A stretch of DNA of 64,000 nucleotides. Origin: Sympetrum striolatum (Eukaryota > Arthropoda > Insecta > Odonata > Libellulidae). Positions within the stretch are counted from its first letter, which is position 1. Every line of letters starts with the position of its first letter. The translations under genes and the position numbers were made by a program. Location of the stretch: contig OX388348.1 in NCBI GenBank assembly GCA_947579665.1, positions 9,672,001 to 9,736,000 on the forward strand. Reading direction: 5' to 3'. Shown here piece after piece: positions 27,451 through 39,500 of the stretch. Under the pieces are notes generated by a model. The model saw only the letters and a program-made list of their open reading frames with translations. It was not told where the DNA came from and did not search any database.

Positions 27451-28316
27451 GATTGTTGTAATTCGTCATTTTAATTGAATTTTGATATTGAATGAGATTA
27501 TTTTCTTTTCTGTCTAATTTCCTCTTCTTTGCCCTTCTTTAGATCATTCCCTGAGGTAACGAAGGATTTCTAAGGGATGCTGTAAGGATTCATAGAGAGA
27601 ATAGACCGGATAAATCGTAAATATTATGATAAATAAGTATCTTACAATGATCATATAGATAAAAGTTAGATTCGATTGTTGTAATTCGTCATTTTTATTG
27701 AATTTTGATATTGAATGAGATTATTTTCTTTTCTGTCTAATTTCCTCTTCTTTGCCCTTATTTAGATCATTCCCTGGGGTAACGAAGGATTTCTAAGGGA
27801 TGCTGTAAGGATTCTAAGAGAGAAGGGACCGGATAAATCGTAAATATTATGATAAATAAGTATCTTACAGTGATCATATAGATAAAAGTTAGATTCGATT
27901 GTTGTAATTCGTCATTTTTATTGAATTTTGATATTGAATGAGATTATTTTCTTTTCTGTCTAATTTCTTCTTCTTTGCCCTTATTTAGATCATTCCCTGG
28001 GGTAACGAAGGATTTCTAAGGGATGCTCTAAGGATTCTAAGAGAAAAGGGACCGGATAAATCGTAAATATTATGATAAATAAGTATCTTATAATGATCAT
28101 TGAGATTAAAGTTAGATTCGATTGTTGTAATTCGTATTTTTATTGAATTTTGATATTGAATGAGATTATTTTCTTTTCTGTCTAATTTCCTCTTATTTGC
28201 CCTTATTTAGATCATTCCCTGGAGTAACGAAGGATTTCTAAGGGATTCTGTTAGGATTCTAAGAGAGAAAGAACCGGATAAATCGTAAATATTATGATAA
28301 ATAAGTATCTTATAAT

Positions 28317-29647
28317 GATCGTTGAGATTAAAGTTAGACTCGATTGTTGTAATTCGTCATTTTTATTGAATATTGATATTGAATGAGATTCTTTTCTTTT
28401 CTGTCTAATTTCCTCTTCTTTGCCCTTATTTAGATCATTCCCTGGGGTAACGAAGGATTTCTAAGGGATTCTGTTAGGATTCTAAGAGAGAAGGGACCGG
28501 ATAAATCGTAAATATTATGATGAATAAGTATCTTATAATAATCATAGTGATTAAAGATAGATTCGATTGCTGTAATTCGTCATTTTTATTGAATTTTGGT
28601 ATTGAATCAGATTATTTTCTTTTCTGTCTAATTTCCTCTTCTTTGCCCTTATTTAGATCATTCCCTGAGGTAACGAAGGATTTCTAAGGGATGCTGTAAG
28701 GATTCTAAGAGAGAAGGGACCGGATAAATCGTAAAAATTATGATAAATAAGTATCTTATAATAATCATACAGATTAAAGTTAGATTCGATTGTTGTAAAC
28801 TTCATTTTTTTGAATTTTGATATTGAATGAGATTATTTTCTTTTCTGTCTAATATCCTCTTCTTAGCCCTTATTAAGATCATTCCCTGGGGTAACGAAGG
28901 GTTTCTAAGGGATGCTGTAAGGATTCTAAGAGAGAAAGAACCGGATAAATCGTAAATATTATGATAAATAAGTGTATTATAATAATCATATAATTTAAGT
29001 TAGATTCGATATTTGTAATTCGTCATTTTAATTGAATTTTTATATTAAATGAGATTATTTTCTTTTCTGTCTAATTTACTCTTCTTTGCCCTTATTTAGA
29101 TCATTCCCTGAGGTAACGAAGGATTTCTAAGGGATGCTGTAAGGATTCTAAGAGAGAAGGGACCGGATAAATCGTAAATATTATGATAAATAAGTATCTT
29201 ATAATAATCATACAGATTAAAGTTAGATTCCATTTTTGTAATTCGTCATTTTAATTGAGTTTTGATATTGAATGAGATTATTTTCTTTTGTCTAATTTCC
29301 TCCTCTTTGCCCTTATTTAGATCATTCCCTGGGGTAACGAAGGGTTTCTAAGGGATGCTGTAAGGATTCTAAGAGAGAAAGAACCGGATAAATCGTAAAT
29401 ATTATGATAAATAAGTATCTTATAATAATCATACAGATTAAAGTTAGATTCCATTTTTGTAATTCGTCATTTTAATTGAATTTTGATATTGAATGAGATT
29501 ATTTTCTTTTGTCTAATTTCCTCTTCTTAGCCCTTATTAAGATCATTCCCTGGGGTAACGAAGGATTTCTAAGGGATGCTGTAAGGATTCTAAGAGAGAA
29601 GGGACCGGATAAATCGTAAATATTATGATAAATAAGTATCTTATAAT
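28317..29647 (+). repeat. Six-monomer unit (1,331 bp), copy without transposon
   Basis: The unit runs from gatcgttgag at 28317 to the same landmark at 29648. Its monomers in order are the gatcgttgag type, tagtgattaaagata type, cgtaaaaattatg type, gtgtattataat type, and two attccatttttg types. The second monomer contains the intact aataagtatctta at the position where the next copy carries the mariner. It therefore serves as an internal empty-site reference. Confidence 0.85.
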
Positions 29648-29859
29648 GATCGTTGAGATTAAAGTTAGACTCGATTGTTGTAATTCGTCATTTTTATTGA
29701 ATATTGATATTGAATGAGATTCTTTTCTTTTCTGTCTAATTTCCTCTTCTTTGCCCTTATTTAGATCATTCCCTGGGGTAACGAAGGATTTCTAAGGGAT
29801 TCTGTTAGGATTCTAAGAGAGAAGGGACCGGATAAATCGTAAATATTATGATAAATAAG

Positions 29860-29861
29860 TA
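29860..29861. repeat. TA target-site duplication, left
   Basis: TA precedes the first base of the element. In the uninterrupted satellite there is a single TA in aagtatctt. Confidence 0.95.
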
Positions 29862-30012
29862 CGAGGGTCGTTCAATAAGTCCTTAGAAAAAGATGGAAAA
29901 ACACTTTTTTTTTGGGAAATTTTTTTTTTATTTCTCAACATAATCTCATTTCAGCTCTATACATTTTTCTAAACGTTTTTGAAAAATTTTTATGCCGTCC
30001 AAAAATAGGATT
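29862..30012 (+). repeat. Left terminal inverted repeat of the mariner (151 bp)
   Basis: This matches the reverse complement of 31009-31159. The outermost 45 or so bases are identical, and the remainder has a handful of substitutions and small indels around the T-run near 29910-29930. The match ends at aaaaataggatt. Most mariners have termini near 30 bp, so this is long. Because the partner arm includes coding sequence, this arm carries an inverted copy of the transposase C-terminal codons. Confidence 0.9.
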
Positions 30013-30042
30013 CATGTGAACAACATTTGTTTGTTTATAACA

Positions 30043-31094
30043 ATGGAGAAAAATGAATTTCGGGCTGTGATTAAACATTAGTATTTGAAAGGTTTAACGC
30101 CGAAAGAAATCAAAGCTGAGTTGGATGCATTTCATGGCACATCTGCTCCTGTGTTTGCAACTGTTTACAATTGGATGAATGAGTTTAAACGTAGCCGTTC
30201 ATCCACAAAAGATGAATATCGTTCGGGACACCCCCATAGGAAGTGACTACTTCCAAAACGATCGACAAAATCCACGATATGATTTTGAGTGATCGATGGA
30301 TTAAATTGCGCAAAATAGTTGAGGCCACAGGCATATCGCAAGATATAGTCACTTCAATTTTGCATGAAAAACTGTTTGTGAAAAAAATTTCTGCAAGATG
30401 GGTGCCGCGTTTACTCACAGAGCAGAATAAGCACAAGCGTGAGGTCGACCCTGAGGTTATTTTGGCGCTCTTCCGTCGCAATCCTGCCGATTTTCTTCGT
30501 CGATACATAACTGTGAATGAAACCTGGATTCATTACTACACTCCAGAAGCAAAGATACAGTCAAAACAGTGGATTTTTAAGGGTGAACGGGCTCCGAAGA
30601 AGACGAAAACGGTGGCATCGGCTGGCAAGGTGATGGCCACGGTATTTTGGAATGCACACGGCATCATCTTTATTGATTACTTGGAAAAAGGAAAAACGAT
30701 AACAGGGACGTATTATGCGTCATTATCGAACCGATTGAGCAATGAAATCAAAGAAAAACGTCCACATTTGAAGAGGAAAAAAATCCTCTTGCATCAGGAC
30801 AATGTGCGTTTGCACACCTGTGCTGTTTCGATGGCCAAAATTATGGAATTAAAAATGGAATTGTTGCAAAATCCACCTTATTCACCATATTTGGCCCCAA
30901 GTGACTATTTCCTGTTACCGAATCAGAAAAAATGGCTTAGCGGACGACGGTTCACTTCCAACGAGGAGATCATTAAACAAACGAATGAGTATTTTGAAGA
31001 ACTTCCAAAATCCTATTTTTCGGACGGCATAAAAATTTTTCACAAACGCTTAGAAAAATGTATAGAGCTGAAAGGAGATTATGTTAAGAAATAA
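30043..31094 (+). pseudogene. mariner transposase pseudogene
   Basis: The product would cut and paste the element at TA sites in the nucleus. The gene starts at ATG 30043, 31 bp inside the left inverted repeat. Frame one (30043-30240) encodes the first helix-turn-helix region and is interrupted by TAG at 30079-30081 (codon 13). At about 30235-30243 the frame changes, consistent with a one-base deletion, and frame one then meets TGA at 30244. The remaining 283-codon frame (30243-31094) carries the second helix-turn-helix (residues about 7-44), a WVPRLLT motif at 53-59 corresponding to the WVPHEL linker, and the DD34D catalytic core. Asp186 (in LLHQDN) and Asp221 (in LAPSDY) are present with exactly 34 residues between them. 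The first catalytic Asp is Asn92 (VNETW, codon 30516-30518). The YSPDLAP signature reads YSPYLAP. Together the frames span about 350 codons, the family's usual length. At least three lesions make it non-functional. Confidence 0.93.
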
Positions 31095-31159
31095 AAAAAA
31101 TTTACCCCCAAAAAAAGTGTTTTTCCATCTTTTTCTAAGGACTTATTGAACGACCCTCG
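31009..31159 (-). repeat. Right terminal inverted repeat of the mariner (151 bp)
   Basis: This is the inverted counterpart of 29862-30012. It starts at aatcctattttt inside the transposase frame and ends at the last base of the element. The final 28 or so transposase codons and the TAA stop (31092-31094) lie within it, followed by 65 bp of non-coding terminus. Confidence 0.9.
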
Positions 31160-31161
31160 TA
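31160..31161. repeat. TA target-site duplication, right
   Basis: TA follows the last base of the element and continues into tcttataataatc, restoring the satellite reading. Confidence 0.95.
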
Positions 31162-32279
31162 TCTTATAATAATCATAGTGATTAAAGATAGATTCGATTG
31201 CTGTAATTCGTCATTTTTATTGAATTTTGGTATTGAATCAGATTATTTTCTTTTCTGTCTAATTTCCTCTTCTTTGCCCTTATTTAGATCATTCCCTGAG
31301 GTAACGAAGGATTTCTAAGGGATGCTGTAAGGATTCTAAGAGAGAAGGGACCGGATAAATCGTAAAAATTATGATAAATAAGTATCTTATAATAATCATA
31401 CAGATTAAAGTTAGATTCGATTGTTGTAAACTTCATTTTTTTGAATTTTGATATTGAATGAGATTATTTTCTTTTCTGTCTAATATCCTCTTCTTAGCCC
31501 TTATTAAGATCATTCCCTGGGGTAACGAAGGGTTTCTAAGGGATGCTGTAAGGATTCTAAGAGAGAAAGAACCGGATAAATCGTAAATATTATGATAAAT
31601 AAGTGTATTATAATAATCATATAATTTAAGTTAGATTCGATATTTGTAATTCGTCATTTTAATTGAATTTTTATATTAAATGAGATTATTTTCTTTTCTG
31701 TCTAATTTACTCTTCTTTGCCCTTATTTAGATCATTCCCTGAGGTAACGAAGGATTTCTAAGGGATGCTGTAAGGATTCTAAGAGAGAAGGGACCGGATA
31801 AATCGTAAATATTATGATAAATAAGTATCTTATAATAATCATACAGATTAAAGTTAGATTCCATTTTTGTAATTCGTCATTTTAATTGAGTTTTGATATT
31901 GAATGAGATTATTTTCTTTTGTCTAATTTCCTCCTCTTTGCCCTTATTTAGATCATTCCCTGGGGTAACGAAGGGTTTCTAAGGGATGCTGTAAGGATTC
32001 TAAGAGAGAAAGAACCGGATAAATCGTAAATATTATGATAAATAAGTATCTTATAATAATCATACAGATTAAAGTTAGATTCCATTTTTGTAATTCGTCA
32101 TTTTAATTGAATTTTGATATTGAATGAGATTATTTTCTTTTGTCTAATTTCCTCTTCTTAGCCCTTATTAAGATCATTCCCTGGGGTAACGAAGGATTTC
32201 TAAGGGATGCTGTAAGGATTCTAAGAGAGAAGGGACCGGATAAATCGTAAATATTATGATAAATTAGTATCTTATAATA

Positions 32280-33166
32280 ATCATATAGATTAAAGTTAGA
32301 TTCGATTGTTGTAATTTGTCATTTTTATTGAATTTTGATATTGAATGAGATTATTTTCTTTTCTGTCTAATTTCCTCTTCTTTGCCCTTATTCAGATCAT
32401 TCCCTGAGGTAACGAAGTATTGGTAAGGGATGCTGTAAGGATTCTAAGAGAGATGGGACCGGATAAATCGTAAATATTATGATAAATAAGTATGTTATAA
32501 TGATCATTGAGATTAAAGTTAGATTCGATTGTTGTAATTCGTATTTTTATTGAATTTTGATATTGAATGAGATTATTTTCTTTTCTGTCTAATTTCCTCT
32601 TATTTGCCCTTATTTAGATCATTCCCTGGAGTAACGAAGGATTTCTAAGGGATTCTGTTAGGATTCTAAGAGAGAAGGGACCGGATAAATCGTAAATATT
32701 ATGATAAATAAGTATCTTATAATAATCATAGAGATTAAAGTTAGATTCGATTGTTGTAATTCGTCATTTTTATTGAATTTTGATGTTGAATGAGATTATT
32801 TTATTTTCTGTCTAATTTCCTCTTCTTTGCCCTTATTTAGATCATTCCCTGGGGTAACGAAGGATTTCTAAGGGATGCTGTAAGGATTCTAAGAGAGAAG
32901 GTACCGGATAAATCGTAAATATTATGATAAATAAGTATCTTATAATAATCATATAGATAAAAGTTAGATTCGATTTTTGTAATTCGTCATTTTTATTGAA
33001 TTTTGATATTGAATGAGATTATTTTCTTTTCTGACTAATGTCCTCTTCTTTACCCTTACTTAGATCATTCCCTGTGGTAACGAAGGATTTCTAAGGGATG
33101 CTGTAAGGATTCTAAGAGAGAAGGGACTCGTTAAATCGTAAATATTATGATAAATAAGTATCTTAT
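32280..33166 (+). repeat. Satellite segment right of the six-monomer unit
   Basis: These four monomers resemble those at 26.7-27.4 kb. They include the cgtatttttatt short variant near 32538, the gatgttgaatgag/tttattttctg variant near 32780, and gggactcgttaaat near 33124, which corresponds to gggacttgttaaat at 27379. No other feature is present. Confidence 0.7.
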
Positions 33167-35800
33167 AATAATCACATAGATTAAAGTTAGATTCGATAGT
33201 TGTAATTCGTCATTTTTATTGAATTTTGATATTGAATGAGATTATTTTCTTTTCTGTCTAATTTACTCTTCTTTGCCCTTATTTAGATCACTCCCTGAGG
33301 TAACGAAGGATTTCTAAGGGATGCTGTAAGGATTATAAGAGAGAAGGGACCGGATATATCGTAAATATTATGATAAATAAGTATCTTATAATAATCATAT
33401 AGATTAAAGTTAGATTCGATTGTTGTAATACGTCATTTTAATTGAATTTTGATATTGAATGAGATTATTTTCTTTTCTATCTAATTTCCTCTTCTTTGCC
33501 CTTATTTAGATCATTCCCTGTGGTAACGAAGTATTTCTAAGGGATGCTGTAAGGATTATAAGAGAGAAGGGACCGGATATATCGTAAATATTATGATAAA
33601 TATGTATCTTATAATAATCATATAGATTAAAGTTAGATTTAATTGTTGTAATTCTTCATTTTAATTGAATTTTGATATTGAATGAGATTATTTTCTTTTC
33701 TGTCTAATTTCCTCTTCTTTGCCGTTATTCAGATCATTCCCTGAGGTGACGAAGGATATCTAAGGGATGCTGTAAGGATTCTAAGAGAGAAGGGACCAGA
33801 TAAACCGTAAATATTATGATAAATAAGTATCTTATAATAATCATATAGATTATAGTTAGATTCGATTGTTGTAATTCGTCATTTTTATTGAATTTTGATA
33901 TTGAATGAGATTATTTTCTTTTCTGGCTAATTTCCTCTTCTTTGCCTTATTTAGATCATTCCCTGAGGTAACGAAGGATTTCTAAGGGATGCTGTAAGGA
34001 TTCTAAGAGAGAATAGACCGGATAAATCGTAAATATTATGATAAATAAGTATCTTACAATGATCATATCGATAAAAGTTAGATTCGATTGTTGTAATTCG
34101 TCATTTTTATTGAATTTTGATATTGAATGAGATTATTTTCTTTTCTGTCTAATTTCTTCTCCTTTTCCCTTATTAAGATCATTCCCTGGGGTAACGAAGG
34201 ATTTCTAAGGGATGCTGTAAGGATTCTAAGAGAGAAGGGACCGGATAAATCGTAAATATTATGATAAATAAGTATCTTATAATGATCGTTGAGATTAAAG
34301 TTAGACTCGATTGTTGTAATTCGTCATTTTTATTGAATATTGATATTGAATGAGTTTCTTTTCTTTTCTTTCTAATTTCCTCTTCTTTGCCCTTATTTAG
34401 ATCATTCCCTGGGGTAGCGAAGGATTTCTAAGGGATTCTGTTAGGATTCTAAGAGAGAAGGGACCGGATAAATCGTAAATATTATGATAAATAAGTATCT
34501 TATAATAATTATAGTGATTAAAGATAGATTCGATTGCTGTAATTCGTCATTTTTATTGAATTTTGGTATTGAATCAGATTATTTTCTTTTCTGTCTAATT
34601 TCCTCTTCTTTGCCCTTATTTAGATCATTCCCTGAGGTAACGAAGGATTTCTAAGGGATGCTGTAAGGATTCTAAGAGAGAAGGGACCGGATAAATCGTA
34701 AAAATTATGATAAATAAGTATCTTATAATAATCATACAGATTAAAGTTAGATTCGATTGTTGTAAACTTCATTTTTTTGAATTTTGATATTGAATGAGAT
34801 TATTTTCTTTTCTGTCTAATATCCTCTTCTTAGCCCTTATTAAGATCATTCCCTGGGGTAACGAAGGGTTTCTAAGGGATGCTGTAAGGATTCTAAGAGA
34901 GAAAGAACCGGATAAATCGTTAATATTATGATAAATAAGTGTATTATAATAATCATATAATTTAAGTTAGATTCGATATTTGTAATTCGTCATTTTAATT
35001 GAATTTTTATATTAAATGAGATTATTTTCTTTTCTGTCTAATTTACTCTTCTTTGCCCTTATTTAGATCATTCCCTGAGGTAACGAAGGATTTCTAAGGG
35101 ATGCTGTAAGGATTCTAAGAGAGAAGGGACCGGATAAATCGTAAATATTATGATAAATAAGTATCTTATAATAATCATACAGATTAAAGTTAGATTCCAT
35201 TTTTGTAATTCGTCATTTTAATTGAGTTTTGATATTGAATGAGATTATTTTCTTTTGTCTAATTTCCTCCTCTTTGCCCTTATTTAGATCATTCCCTGGG
35301 GTAACGAAGGGTTTCTAAGGGATGCTGTAAGGATTCTAAGAGAGAAAGAACCGGATAAATCGTAAATATTATGATAACTAAGTGTATTATAATAATAATA
35401 TAATTTAAGTTAGATTCGATTGTTGTAATTCGTCATTTTAATTGAATTTTATATTAAATGAGATTATTTTCTTTTCTGTCTAATTTCTTCTTCTTTGCCC
35501 TTATTTAGATCATTCCCTGAGGTAACGAAGGATTTCTAAGGGGTGCTGTAAGGATTCTAAGAGAGAAGGGACCGGATAAATTGTAAATATTATGATAAAT
35601 AAGTATCTTATAATAATCATACAGATTAAAGTTAGATTCCATTTTTGTAATTCGTCATTTTAATTGAATTTTGATATTGAATGAGATTTTTTTCTTTTGT
35701 CTAATTTCCTCCTCTTTGCCCTTATTTAGATCATTCCCTGAGGTAACGAAGGATTTCTAAGGGATGCTGTAAGGATTCTAAGAGAGAAGGGACCGGATAA
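33167..35800 (+). repeat. Higher-order block C, copy 2
   Basis: This is the second copy of 18741-21820, shorter by two monomers lost at separate places (offset steps of about 223 and 221 bp). It lacks the mariner, although it contains the same tagtgattaaagata monomer (34512) that is the insertion host in the 29.6 kb unit. Confidence 0.8.
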
Positions 35801-36539
35801 ATCGTAAATATTATGATAAATTAGTATCTTATAATAATCATATAGATTAAAGTTAGATTCGATTGTTGTAATTCGTCATTTTTATTGAATTTTGATATTG
35901 AATGAGATTATTTTCTTTTCTGTCTAATTTACTCTTCTTTGCCCTTATTCAGATCATTCCCTGAGGTAACGAAGGATTGGTAAGGGATGCTGTAAGGATT
36001 CTAAGAGAGATGGGACCGGATAAATCGTAAATATTATGATAAATAAGTATCTTATAATAATCATATAGATTAAAGTTAAATTCGATTGTTGTAATTCGTC
36101 ATTTTAATTGAATTTTGATATTGAATGAGATTATTTTCTTTTCTGTCTAATTTCCTCTTCTTTGCCCTTATTCAGATAATTCCCTGAGGTAACGAAGGAT
36201 TTCTAAGGGATGCTGTAAGGATTCTAAGAGAGAAGGGACCGGATAAATCGTTAATATTATAATAAATAAGTATCTTATAATAATCATATAGATTAAAGTA
36301 AGATTCGATTGTTGCACGTCGTCATTTTAATTGAATTTTGATATTGAATGAGATTATTTTCTTTTCTGTCTAATTTCCTCTTCTTTGCCCTTATTTAGAT
36401 CATTCCCTGAGGTACGAAGGAATTCTAAGGGATGCTGTAAGGATTCTAAGAGAGAAGGGACCGGATAAATCGTAAATATTATGATAAATAAATATCTTAT
36501 AATAATCATATAGATTTAAGTTAGATTTGATTGTTGAAA

Positions 36540-39500
36540 TTCGTCATTTTAATTGAATTTTGATATTGAATGAGATTATTTTCTTTTCTGTCTAATTTCC
36601 TCTTCTTTGCCCTTATTCAGATCATTCCTTGAGGTAACGAAGGATATCTAAGGGATGCTGTAAGGATTCTAAGAGAGAAGGGACCAGATAAACCGTAAAT
36701 ATTATGATAAATAAGTATCTTATAATAATCATATAGATTAAAGTTAGATTCGATTGTTGTAATTCGTCATTTTAATTGAATTTTGATATTGAATGAGATT
36801 ATTTTCTTTTCTGGCTAATTTCCTCTTCTTTGCCTTATTTAGATCATTCCCTGAGGTAACGAAGGATTTCTAAGGGATGCTGTAAGGATTCTAAGAGAGA
36901 ATAGACCGGATAAATCGTAAATATTATGATAAATAAGTATCTTACAATGATCATATAGAAAAAAGTTAGATTCGATTGTTGTAATTCGTCATTTTTATTG
37001 AATTTTGATATTGAATGAGATTATTTTCTTTTCTGTCTAATTTCTTCTTCTTTGCCCTTATTAAGATCATTCCCTGGTGTAACGAAGGATTTCTAAGGGA
37101 TGCTGTAAGGATTCTAAGAGAGAAGGGACCGGATAAATCGTAAATATTATGATAAATTAGTATCTTATAATGATCATTGAGATTAAAGTTAGATTCGATT
37201 GTTGTAATTCGTCATTTTTATTGAATTTTGATATTGAATGAGATCATTTTCTTTTCTGTCTAATTTCCTCTTCTTTGCCCTTATTTAGATTATTCCCTGG
37301 GGTAACGAAGGATTTCTAAGGGATGCTGTAAGGATTCTAAGAGAGAATTGACCGGATAAATCGTAAATATTATGATAAATAAGTATCTTATAATGATCAT
37401 TGAGATTAAAGTTAGATTCGATTGTTGTAATTCGTCATTTTTTTTGAATATTGATATTGAATAAGATTATTTTCTTTTCATTCTAATTTCCTCTTCTTTG
37501 CCCTTATTTAGATCATTCCCTGGGGTAACGAAGGATTTCTAAGGGATTCTGTTAGGATTCTAAGAGAGAAGGGACCGGATAAATCGTAAATATTATGATA
37601 AATAAGTATCTTATAATAATCATAGAGATTAAAGTTCGATTCGATTGTTGTAATTCGTCATTTTTATTGAATATTGATATTGAATGAGATTATTTTCTTT
37701 TCTGTCTAATTTCCTCTTCTTTGCCCTTATTAAGATCATTCCCTGGGGTAACGAAGGATTTCTTAGGGATTCTGTTAGGATTCTTAGAGAGAAGGGACCG
37801 GATAAATCGTAAATATTATGATAAATAAGTATCTTATAATAATCATAGTGATTAAAGATAGATTCGATTGCTGTAATTCGTCATTTTTATTGAATTTTGG
37901 TATTGAATCAGATTATTTTCTTTTCTGTCTAATTTCCTCTTCTTTGCCCTTATTTAGATCATTCCCTGAGGTAACGAAGGATTTCTAAGGGATGCTGTAA
38001 GGATTCTAAGAGAGAAGGGACCGGATAAATCGTAAAAATTATGATAAATAAGTATCTTATAATAATCATACAGATTAAAGTTAGATTCGATTGTTGTAAT
38101 CTTCATTTTTTTGAGTTTTGATATTGAATGAGATTATTTTCTTTTCTGTCTAATTTCCTCTTCTTATCCCTTATTAAGATCATTCCCTGGGGTAACGAAG
38201 GGTTTCTAATGGATGCTGTAAGGATTCTAAGAGAGAAAGAACCGGATAAATCGTAAATATTATGATAAATAAGTGTATTATAATAATCATATAATTTAAG
38301 TTTGATTCGATTGTTGTAATTCGTCATTTTAATTGAATTTTTATATTAAATGAGATTATTTTCTTTTCTGTCTAATTTCCTCTTCTTTGCCCTTATTTAG
38401 ATCATTCCCTGAGGTATCGAAGGATTTGTAAGGGATGCTGTAAGGATTCTAAGAGAGAAGGGACCGGATAAATCGTAAATATTATGATAAATAAGTATCT
38501 TATAATAATCATATAGATTAAAGTTAGATTCGATTGTTGTAATTCGTCATTTTAATTGAATTCTGATATTGAATGAGATTATTTTCTTTTTTGTAATTTC
38601 CTCTTCTTTGCCCTTATTCAGATCATTCCCTGAGGTAACGAAGGATTTCTAAGGGATGCTGTAAGGATTTTAAGAGAGAAGGGACCGGATAAATCGTAAA
38701 TATTATGTTAAATAAGTATCTTATAATAATTATACAGATTATAGTTAGATTCGATTGTTGTAATTCGTCATTTTTATTGAATTTTGATATTGAATGAGAT
38801 TATATTCTTTTCTTTCTAATTTCCTTTTCTTTGCACTTATTTAGATCATTCCCTGAGGTAACGAAGGATTTTTAAGGGATGCTGTAAGGATTCTAAGAGA
38901 GAAGGGACCGGATAAATCGTAAATATTATGATAAATATGTATCTTATAATAATCATATAGATTAAAGTTAGATTCGATTGTTGTAATTCGTCATTTTTAT
39001 TGAATTTTGATATTGAATGAGATTATTTTATTTTCTATCTAATTTCCTCTTCTTTGCCCTTATTCAGATCATTCCCTGAGGTAACGAAGGATTGGTAAGG
39101 GATGCTGTAAGGATTCTAAGAGAGAAGGGACCTGATAAATCGTAAATATTATGATAAAGAAGTATCTTATAATAATCATATAGATTCAAGTTAAATTCGA
39201 TTGTTGTAATTCGTTATTTTTATTGAATTTTGATATTGAATGAGATCATTTTCTTTTCTGTCTAATTTCCTCTTCTTTGCCCTTATTCAGATCATTCCCT
39301 GAGGTAAGGAAGGATTTTTAAGGGATGCTGTAAGGATTCTAATAGAGAAGGGATCGGATAAATCGTAAATATTATGATAAATAAGTATCTTATAATAATC
39401 ATATAGATTAAAGTTAGATTCGATTGTTGTAATTCGTCATTTTTATTGAATTTTGATATTGAATGAGATTATTTTCTTTTCTGTCTAATTTCCTTTTCTT

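Larger units (their letters stand above)
1..29861 (+). repeat. 223-bp tandem satellite array, left arm (about 134 monomers)
   Basis: The same roughly 223-bp unit repeats head to tail without a gap. The anchor gataaatcgt starts at 1, 224, 447 and so on up to 29831, and 29,830 bp divided by 134 copies gives 222.6 bp per copy. All copies lie in the same orientation. Monomers differ by scattered substitutions and 1-6 bp indels, and many variants are shared between distant copies, giving a higher-order structure. The consensus is about 29% G+C by hand count. No open reading frame of interest persists on either strand. I know of no named satellite family matching this monomer, but I could not search. 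A centromeric or pericentromeric location is inferred from length and homogeneity only. Confidence 0.98.
29862..31159 (+). mobile_element. mariner-family (Tc1/mariner, DD34D) DNA transposon, inactive
   Basis: This 1,298-bp element begins cgagggtcgttcaataag and ends with its inverted complement. It is flanked by TA on both sides, and length and target site are typical of mariner. It carries one degraded transposase gene in plus orientation. The inverted termini are unusually long (151 bp, imperfect). Its base composition is clearly less AT rich than the surrounding satellite. Comparison with the paralogous satellite unit at 28.3-29.6 kb shows a clean insertion of element plus one TA with no flanking loss. 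The transposase wording (tryptophan- and tyrosine-rich catalytic core, SAGKVMATVFW, RRFTSNEE) resembles the mellifera/capitata-type mariners of insects, but the subfamily call is from memory and tentative. It is non-autonomous because the transposase is broken. Confidence 0.95.
29648..32278 (+). repeat. Six-monomer unit, second copy, interrupted by the mariner
   Basis: This repeats 28317-29647. The cttataataatcatagtg landmark lies at 28532 in copy 1 and 31163 here, a difference of 2,631 bp. That equals 1,331 bp of repeat plus 1,300 bp of insertion (1,298 bp element and 2 bp of target duplication). Related six-monomer runs without an insertion begin at 20081 and 34284. Confidence 0.85.

Noticed and set aside
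1..29861. CRISPR-like array
   Set aside because: The whole unit is repeated with no short conserved repeat separated by unique spacers. The spacing of 223 bp and the DNA type do not fit CRISPR.
30034..30040. tttataa just before the transposase start as a TATA box
   Set aside because: It is only 3 bp from the ATG, too close for a core promoter element, and such strings are common in AT-rich DNA.
30185..30508. 107-residue open frame on the minus strand
   Set aside because: It lies antisense within the transposase pseudogene and has no recognisable domain. It is a shadow of the real frame.
30243..31094. Intact 283-residue transposase gene starting at 30243
   Set aside because: The frame begins with GTG in the middle of the homologous protein, directly after the frameshift. 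The N-terminal region lies upstream in another frame. It is the 3' part of a pseudogene.
38103..38327. Minus-strand 74-residue frame, repeated at 40547-40771 and 44553-44777
   Set aside because: The three copies are the same satellite monomers in duplicated blocks. The frame exists only where two particular monomer variants are adjacent. It shows no coding signature, and conservation follows the DNA repeat.
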